Assembly (NCBI GenBank): GCA_009838075.1 | Contig: VXSG01000033.1 | Coordinates: 1-63,029 of the forward strand | Reading direction: 5' to 3' | Length of the DNA stretch: 63,029 nucleotides | Source of the DNA: Boseongicola sp. SB0665_bin_10 | Lineage (GTDB): Bacteria > Pseudomonadota > Alphaproteobacteria > Rhodobacterales > Rhodobacteraceae | Shown: positions 58,545 to 63,029 of the stretch, one piece after another | How positions within the stretch are numbered: position 1 is the first letter of the stretch | How the letters are laid out: each line of letters starts with the position of its first letter | Translations under genes and position numbers: made by a program | Notes under the pieces: model-generated | Database searches by the model: none | What the model was told of the DNA's origin: nothing | What the model saw: the letters and a program-made list of their open reading frames with translations, nothing else

Positions 58545-59725
58545 CGCATCGCCATGACGACAGGCTGGCGTTCGACCGAGCCATGGTCACGCAACCGGTC
58601 TGGAACAGGTTCGACCTGGCACGAGACGCGACCGGCATCGCGGACAACGTCCTTCTCCATGCCGGACCGCCCTTTCCGGATCCTGGCGAGATCAGCCGGC
58701 CAATCCTGAACTCGGCTTGCGTTGCTGCCGTCTACGAGGGGCTCGCGCCGAGCCTCGACGCGGCCGAGCGCATGATCTCGTCTGAAGAGATCCTTCTGAA
58801 ACCAGCGCAGGACGTGAATGTCGTCACACCGCTTGCAGCCGTTGTCAGCGCCTCAATGCCGCTGCATTCCGTGTACGACGCGTGGCGAGGGCAGCACAGG
58901 ACGTTTGCCCCGATCAACGGCGGAAACCGGCCCGCCCTTCGCCTCGGCCTGAGGTCGGAAGCGGTCCTGGAACACATCAGATGGCTCAACACGCGCTGCC
59001 TGGACGTGCTTCAGGGAGGCCTCGCGGAAGGGATCGCCCTCGTGCCGCTGGCCGTCGAAGGCCTCAAGGGCGGCGATGACTGCCACGGGCGGACGCCGGT
59101 CGCGGGCGCCGCGCTTGTCCGCGAGTTGATCGATCGTTCGCCGAACGGTGTCGGAGATGACGAGACCCTGGAGTTTCTCAAGGGGTCGCCCAGCGTCTTT
59201 CTCAACCTCTGGATGGCGGCCACCAAGCTGATGATGAGCCGGGCGGAGGGCGTTCCAGGTTCCGGTTTTGTCACCGCGGCCGGTGGCAACGGTCGCGACG
59301 TCGGCATCCAGGTCTCCGCATTCCCCGGGCACTGGTATACCGTTCCTGCCACGCCGCCCGAAGGCGCGTTCGACGTTGACCTGCCGCAGTCCCGTGCCCT
59401 GGGTGCCATAGGCGACAGCGCCGTTGTCGATGCGTTCGGCCTGGGCGCAATGTCAAGTGTGCGCACCGAGCCGCCGGCTTCGGTCAAGTCAGTTCACGGC
59501 ATGTCGGTCGGAGAGCATCCCTATTTCAGAGGCACGGGACTGAAACTGGGCATTTCCGCGATGGCAGTCGCCGAAAGTGGACATGCCCCGCGAATCAGCC
59601 TTGGAATTCTTGATCGCAAAGGGGAAATGGGACGCCTTGGCGGCGGCCTCTATCAAGTGCCGGTCATGCCTTTCAAGCAAGCGGCGGAGGACATCCTGAC
59701 GAGTCGTCAGCCGTCTTCGGGCTGA
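58541..59725 (+). CDS. DUF1116 family protein (AllG/YlbE-like)
   Basis: 394 residues of the DUF1116 family. Conserved blocks are LKPAQDVNVVTPLAAVVSASMP, APINGGNRPALRLGL, GDDCHGRTP and FVTAAGGNGRDVGIQ, each given in part. E. coli YlbE/AllG belongs to this family and is part of the AllFGH oxamate carbamoyltransferase of allantoin degradation. No AllF (FdrA) or AllH is present here. Last gene of the Rieske operon (ATGA overlap). It suggests carbamoyl or acyl transfer after oxygenation. Confidence 0.8.
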   Translation: MTHRHDDRLAFDRAMVTQPVWNRFDLARDATGIADNVLLHAGPPFPDPGEISRPILNSACVAAVYEGLAPSLDAAERMISSEEILLKPAQDVNVVTPLAAVVSASMPLHSVYDAWRGQHRTFAPINGGNRPALRLGLRSEAVLEHIRWLNTRCLDVLQGGLAEGIALVPLAVEGLKGGDDCHGRTPVAGAALVRELIDRSPNGVGDDETLEFLKGSPSVFLNLWMAATKLMMSRAEGVPGSGFVTAAGGNGRDVGIQVSAFPGHWYTVPATPPEGAFDVDLPQSRALGAIGDSAVVDAFGLGAMSSVRTEPPASVKSVHGMSVGEHPYFRGTGLKLGISAMAVAESGHAPRISLGILDRKGEMGRLGGGLYQVPVMPFKQAAEDILTSRQPSSG

Positions 59726-60230
59726 CATTTTGGCGCAAGCGCCGCGCCGCACGGGTCCTGGGCAGTTCCGCTTTCGGCTTGTGTCGCCATGCGATCACAC
59801 GATCAAGAGGCGGGCCTGAAAGGTTCATCACGCGATCTCTGCCCCGCAGGACGACCTGAACCGGATGTTCATCGCAGCTCGGTCGGGCTTCCGCCGGCGA
59901 CCATGCCGGTTTCCTCCTTGAGCGGGACCGACAAGGCGCGTCCGAGCACGCGACCTGCGGGACCGATGCGACTCCCGCCCGAAAGCCATGAAGGCAGGCA
60001 GCGTCGATTCCTGTCGCGAGGCTTGTCGCCAAGTGTCCCCGGTCGAGGAGGTCGAGATCGAATCCATGCCGCGCGGCGGTTGCACACGACCATTGCCCGC
60101 ACACCACGGATCCGCACCACCGGTGCTAAGTCTTTGACATAAAGTCTTTTCCTTCCCCTCGAATCTGCAACTTCGGGCGGAATCGCACCCGTTTCCTCCC
60201 GTTCCTGCAACCGGAAGGAGGAAGTGAATC
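59726..60230. other. 505-bp region before the recombinase genes
   Basis: No convincing gene. An 8-base direct repeat AAGTCTTT at 60126 and 60139 and the hairpin at 60193-60223 are the only structures. It may include the attachment site of the recombinase module. Confidence 0.4.
60193..60223 (+). promoter_or_regulatory. Hairpin that hides the ribosome binding site of the first recombinase
   Basis: TTCCTCC (60193-60199) pairs with GGAGGAA (60217-60223), and TTCC (60202-60205) with GGAA (60213-60216), around a 7-base loop with a 2-base bulge. GGAGG at 60217-60221 is the Shine-Dalgarno sequence of ATG 60231, so the structure would block translation unless it is opened. Confidence 0.6.
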
Positions 60231-61349
60231 ATGTCGAGAGTCCGACTCACCGACGCGAAGGTCCGCGACCTGCGTTCGAAGAAGGCCACACGGAACGTCA
60301 GGGATGCCGTTCTCGCGGGGTTCGGCGCCAGGATCCTGCCGAGCGGGCGGAAGCGCTATTTCGTTCACAGTCAGCACGAAGGCCGACGCACGTGGAGGAT
60401 CGTGGGCGATCCCGCCGCCATGACGGTCGCCGAGGCGCGGGAGAAGGCGAGGGGCATGCTTGTCTCGATCCGGGCCGGACGCCCGGCCTCCGACGAGGAG
60501 ACGCTGTTCGAGGCCGTGGCGGAGAACGCGTTCCGCAGGCACGGCGGGAACTGGAAGGAAAGCACGCTTTCCGTGAACCGGCACTATCTCCGCAACCAGA
60601 TCCTGCCCTGGTTCCGGGGCAGGCAGGTCGCGGAGATCACGTCGCAGGACGTGCGGGACTGGTTCGCCTCGATGCACGCGACGCCGGTGTCTGCGGACCG
60701 GTCGATGCCCGTGCTGTCGGTCATCATGCAAGTGGCCGAGATCGGCGGCCTGCGACCGGAGGGCAGCAACCCGTGCGGGGGCATAAGGAGGTACAGGAGA
60801 CGAAACAGGGACCGGTTCCTGTCCGCTGCCGAGTTCGGCAGGCTCGGCAAGGCGCTGCGCGGGACGAAGCCGTCGCTGGCCGTCCCGATCATCCGGCTCC
60901 TTGCGCTGACCGGCTGCCGGTCGAGCGAGATCAGGACCCTTCGCTGGACGGACTTCCGTGACGGGCACGTCTTCCTGCGCGACAGCAAGACAGGTCCTCG
61001 CACGGTCTGGCTGTCATCGGCGGCCCGCGAGGTCCTCGACAGCCTTCCACGAACGTCGCCTTGGATCTTTCCTTCCGGAAGGAAAGACGGTCCGGTTACA
61101 GGGACGATGCTTGGCCGGGCCTGGTCCAGGATCCGGACCGAAGCCGGCTTGAAGGATGTCCGCCTCCACGATCTGAGACACGCGTACGCGAGTCTGGCGG
61201 TCACCGGCGGAGAGACCGTCCTGACGGTCGGGCGGCTGCTCGGTCACGGCGATCCGCAAACCACGCTCAAGTACGTCCACGATTCCGAGGCGGAGGCGGA
61301 GCGGGCCGCGGTCGCGATGGGCGCCGTACTCGCCGAGCGGCAGACATGA
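60231..61349 (+). CDS. Tyrosine recombinase (integrase) 1
   Basis: 372 residues. N-terminal arm-binding part (RVRLTDAKVRDLRSKK, GFGARILPSGRKRYF), a SAM-like core-binding domain about residues 95-170, and the catalytic domain with Arg in ALTGCRSSEIRTLRW, HDLRHAYASLAV (HxxR), LLGHGDPQTTLKYVH (His and nucleophile Tyr). All active-site residues are present. GGAGG lies 9 bases upstream, inside a hairpin. Its stop overlaps the ATG of a second recombinase. Confidence 0.94.
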   Translation: MSRVRLTDAKVRDLRSKKATRNVRDAVLAGFGARILPSGRKRYFVHSQHEGRRTWRIVGDPAAMTVAEAREKARGMLVSIRAGRPASDEETLFEAVAENAFRRHGGNWKESTLSVNRHYLRNQILPWFRGRQVAEITSQDVRDWFASMHATPVSADRSMPVLSVIMQVAEIGGLRPEGSNPCGGIRRYRRRNRDRFLSAAEFGRLGKALRGTKPSLAVPIIRLLALTGCRSSEIRTLRWTDFRDGHVFLRDSKTGPRTVWLSSAAREVLDSLPRTSPWIFPSGRKDGPVTGTMLGRAWSRIRTEAGLKDVRLHDLRHAYASLAVTGGETVLTVGRLLGHGDPQTTLKYVHDSEAEAERAAVAMGAVLAERQT

Positions 61350-62458
61350 CCCGGGTCCGGCTGACGGACGCCCGCGCGAGGCGGCTCAGGCCGTCCGCGT
61401 GCGAATACTCGGTCCATGACAAGGCCGTCCCGTCCCTGAGCGTTCGCGTCTATCCGACGGGCACGAGAACCTGGACCTGCACCGTCGACGGACGGAAGGC
61501 GTCGCTTGGCCGGGTCGACCTTGTTCCCGTCGAGGACGCGCGCCGCGAGAGCCTCCGGCTCCAGGCAGACGGGATCGCGCCGCACAGGGACGTCCCGACC
61601 TACCGGGCGTTCGCCCTGGGCGTCTGGCGGGAGTCCTGGGCTGGCAGGTGCAAGCCGTCGACGGTCAGGGGCTGGGACCAGGTCCTGAAGAGAAGGCTCC
61701 TGCCGAAGTTCGGTCCGTTGCCGCTTGACCGGATCACGCGTCAGGCCGTTCAGGGCTGGTTCGAGGAATACAGCAGGACCGCTCCCGGCGGGGCGAACTC
61801 TGCGCTGCGGCTTCTCCGCCATAGCCTGAAGTTCGCGATGGAGCGCGGCCTGATCGAATCCAGCCCGGCCGGATCCGTGCTCCCGAACCGGCGGCCGAGG
61901 CTTTCGCGGTTCCTGTCCCGGGACGAGATACGGCGGCTGAACGAGGCCCTTGACCGGCATGCCGGAGGCCGCAGGGGCATGCAGGCCGACATCATCCGTC
62001 TCCTGCTTCTCACCGGCGCCCGCAAGAGCGAGATCGTCCGGCTGAAGCGAGGCGAGGTCGACGGCGACCGTCTCAGGCTCGCGGACGCCAAGACGGGTCC
62101 GAGAACGGTGCATCTCGGTCCTGAGGCCCGCGAGATCGTCGAAAGGCGGATGAACGCCCCCGGAGAGTTCCTGTTCCCCTCGCCGGTCAACCCGGAGAGA
62201 TCGCTTTATGGCAATCTGCCCCTGTGGCTTGAGATCCGGCGCGAGATCGGCATCGAGGACGTGCGCCTCCACGACCTGAGACGCAGCTTTGCGAGCCAGT
62301 GCGTGATCGCTGGCGTTCCCCTGCCGGTCGTCGCCAGGCTGCTCGGTCATCGCGATCCTGCGATGACCCTTCGCTACGCCCACGTGTCGGACCCGGACGT
62401 CGAGGCCGCGGCGGAGCGGATCGGGGCGCGGATTTCGGGACTGTTGTCGGGTGGATGA
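61346..62458 (+). CDS. Tyrosine recombinase (integrase) 2
   Basis: 370 residues, similar in design to the upstream gene but far from identical. N-terminus MTRVRLTDARARRLRPS. Catalytic residues are in LLTGARKSEIVRLKR, HDLRRSFASQCV and LLGHRDPAMTLRYAH. The residue after HxxR is Arg-Ser-Phe, still within family range. The ATGA overlap with recombinase 1 makes co-translation likely, so the two may act as a heteromeric pair. Recombinase pairs or triplets (RIT-like) move as units in other bacteria; only two are seen here. Confidence 0.94.
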   Translation: MTRVRLTDARARRLRPSACEYSVHDKAVPSLSVRVYPTGTRTWTCTVDGRKASLGRVDLVPVEDARRESLRLQADGIAPHRDVPTYRAFALGVWRESWAGRCKPSTVRGWDQVLKRRLLPKFGPLPLDRITRQAVQGWFEEYSRTAPGGANSALRLLRHSLKFAMERGLIESSPAGSVLPNRRPRLSRFLSRDEIRRLNEALDRHAGGRRGMQADIIRLLLLTGARKSEIVRLKRGEVDGDRLRLADAKTGPRTVHLGPEAREIVERRMNAPGEFLFPSPVNPERSLYGNLPLWLEIRREIGIEDVRLHDLRRSFASQCVIAGVPLPVVARLLGHRDPAMTLRYAHVSDPDVEAAAERIGARISGLLSGG

Positions 62459-62975
62459 CGCTTGCGGCCCGCGATCTTCCAGCGGGCGGCCTCAACTGCC
62501 TCTATCCGCTCCGGCAAGGCCTGGATGCGGGCGCGTGAAAGAAGGGAATGCACATGCTTCGCGCGAATTTTCGGCACTGCACCTGTCTGTTGCACATCTT
62601 TTGGGCATTGTCCGGAAATCGCGCAGCCGCATCGCCTGCTTTCGTTCGCAACGCCAAGCGCTTGCGGCGACACTGCCGCCCAGGCGGCAGGCACGGAGGT
62701 TCCGCATGCGATCGCATGTTTCGTTCAAGCGTCAGGAAAAGTGATTTGACCAGTTTGCGGATTCAGGTGCAGACTTGCCTTCAGACGCGTTCGACCCGGT
62801 CGGCATGCCGTCGAGGACCGGGTCCTGCGGGAAAGGAGTGCAAGCCGAAAGCCTTCCATTTCGTACGGCAAAGGTCGAAGGTGTCGCGTGTCTCCGGTTC
62901 CTGACAGTCTCAAGTTGACCGAATCTTGTTCCGTCGTGAAGTTGACAGGCGACGGCAGCCAGCCGTACATAATTA
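62459..62975. other. Tail of the recombinase module, no gene supported
   Basis: 517 bases. Open frames such as 62548-62904 have no family signature. A perfect palindrome at 62673-62690 is the only structure before the satellite. Confidence 0.4.
62673..62690. repeat. Perfect hairpin CTGCCGCC-CA-GGCGGCAG
   Basis: An 8-base stem with a 2-base loop, 215 bases after the second recombinase. It has no T-tract, so it is not a standard terminator. It could be a recombinase target. Confidence 0.5.
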
Positions 62976-63029
62976 AGCCGAGCCGAGCCGAGCCGAGCCG
63001 AGCCGAGCCGAGCCGAGCCGAGCCGAGCC
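62976..63029. repeat. AGCCG pentanucleotide satellite, cut by the window end
   Basis: Ten full AGCCG units and four more bases run to the last base of the window without a mismatch. The true length is unknown. A satellite at a sequence end is typical of an assembly break. Confidence 0.97.

Noticed and set aside
62548-62904. 118-codon frame after the recombinases as a third module gene
   Set aside because: It has no recombinase motifs and a Cys/Arg-rich composition unlike real genes here.
62976-63029. CRISPR array
   Set aside because: The 5-base units are contiguous with no spacers; this is a satellite.

Overview
The window is high-GC, densely coded chromosomal DNA, most likely from an alphaproteobacterium. 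The reasons are folate-dependent TrmFO, a DksA with only one zinc-site cysteine, ZapE, a single-domain HisI beside a NifU-like protein, and a heterotetrameric sarcosine oxidase. I cannot name genus or species. The right end runs into an AGCCG pentamer satellite, so the sequence probably stops there because assembly stopped.

Layout. (1) 1-2400: accessory DNA with a three-gene cassette ending in an Abi-like HEPN protein, a Tn3 transposase relic and non-coding debris. (2) 2.4-9.2 kb: cupin, gyrA, trmFO and a fusion of DUF429 with an RlaP-like nucleotidyltransferase. (3) 9.5-11 kb: integrase relic and an ArsP-type permease. (4) 11.5-14 kb: methyltransferase, gluQ, hisI and a NifU-like scaffold. 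(5) 14.4-19.1 kb: pstS-pstC-pstA-pstB behind a possible Pho box. pstS carries two in-frame stop codons. No phoU or phoB follows; gene relics lie there instead. (6) 20.3-29.2 kb: DUF4143 ATPase, a 39-aa membrane peptide with its own terminator, and the housekeeping run recG, ligA, zapE, FAD monooxygenase, dksA. (7) 29.5-34.8 kb: oxygenase cluster (PhyH, P450, Rieske oxygenase, LysR regulator, M29-like protein). The sequence ATTAG-N5-CTAAT occurs both at the lysR promoter and at the Rieske/P450 promoter. (8) 35.5-38.3 kb: a secreted protein with five tandem 128-residue units followed by ankyrin repeats. (9) 38.8-55.9 kb: catabolism of small nitrogen compounds: desaturase plus Rieske ferredoxin, soxBDAG plus RidA, a polar amino acid ABC importer flanked by two XRE-cupin regulators, a MATE exporter, an aminotransferase with a two-subunit TPP decarboxylase, and a deacylase. 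(10) 55.9-59.7 kb: a translationally coupled operon of a Rieske oxygenase, two tandem paralogues of unknown function and a DUF1116 protein. This is the best candidate for an undescribed enzyme system. (11) 60.2-63 kb: two overlapping tyrosine recombinase genes, the first with a hairpin over its ribosome binding site, then non-coding DNA and the satellite.

Functionally, the 29-60 kb half is oxidative and catabolic: three Rieske proteins, a P450, a PhyH dioxygenase, an FAD monooxygenase nearby, sarcosine oxidase, and uptake and efflux systems with local regulators. The rest is core metabolism broken up by decayed mobile DNA at 1-2.4, 9.5-10, 19-20 and 60-63 kb. All functional calls rest on reading motifs in the translated sequence; no database search was possible.
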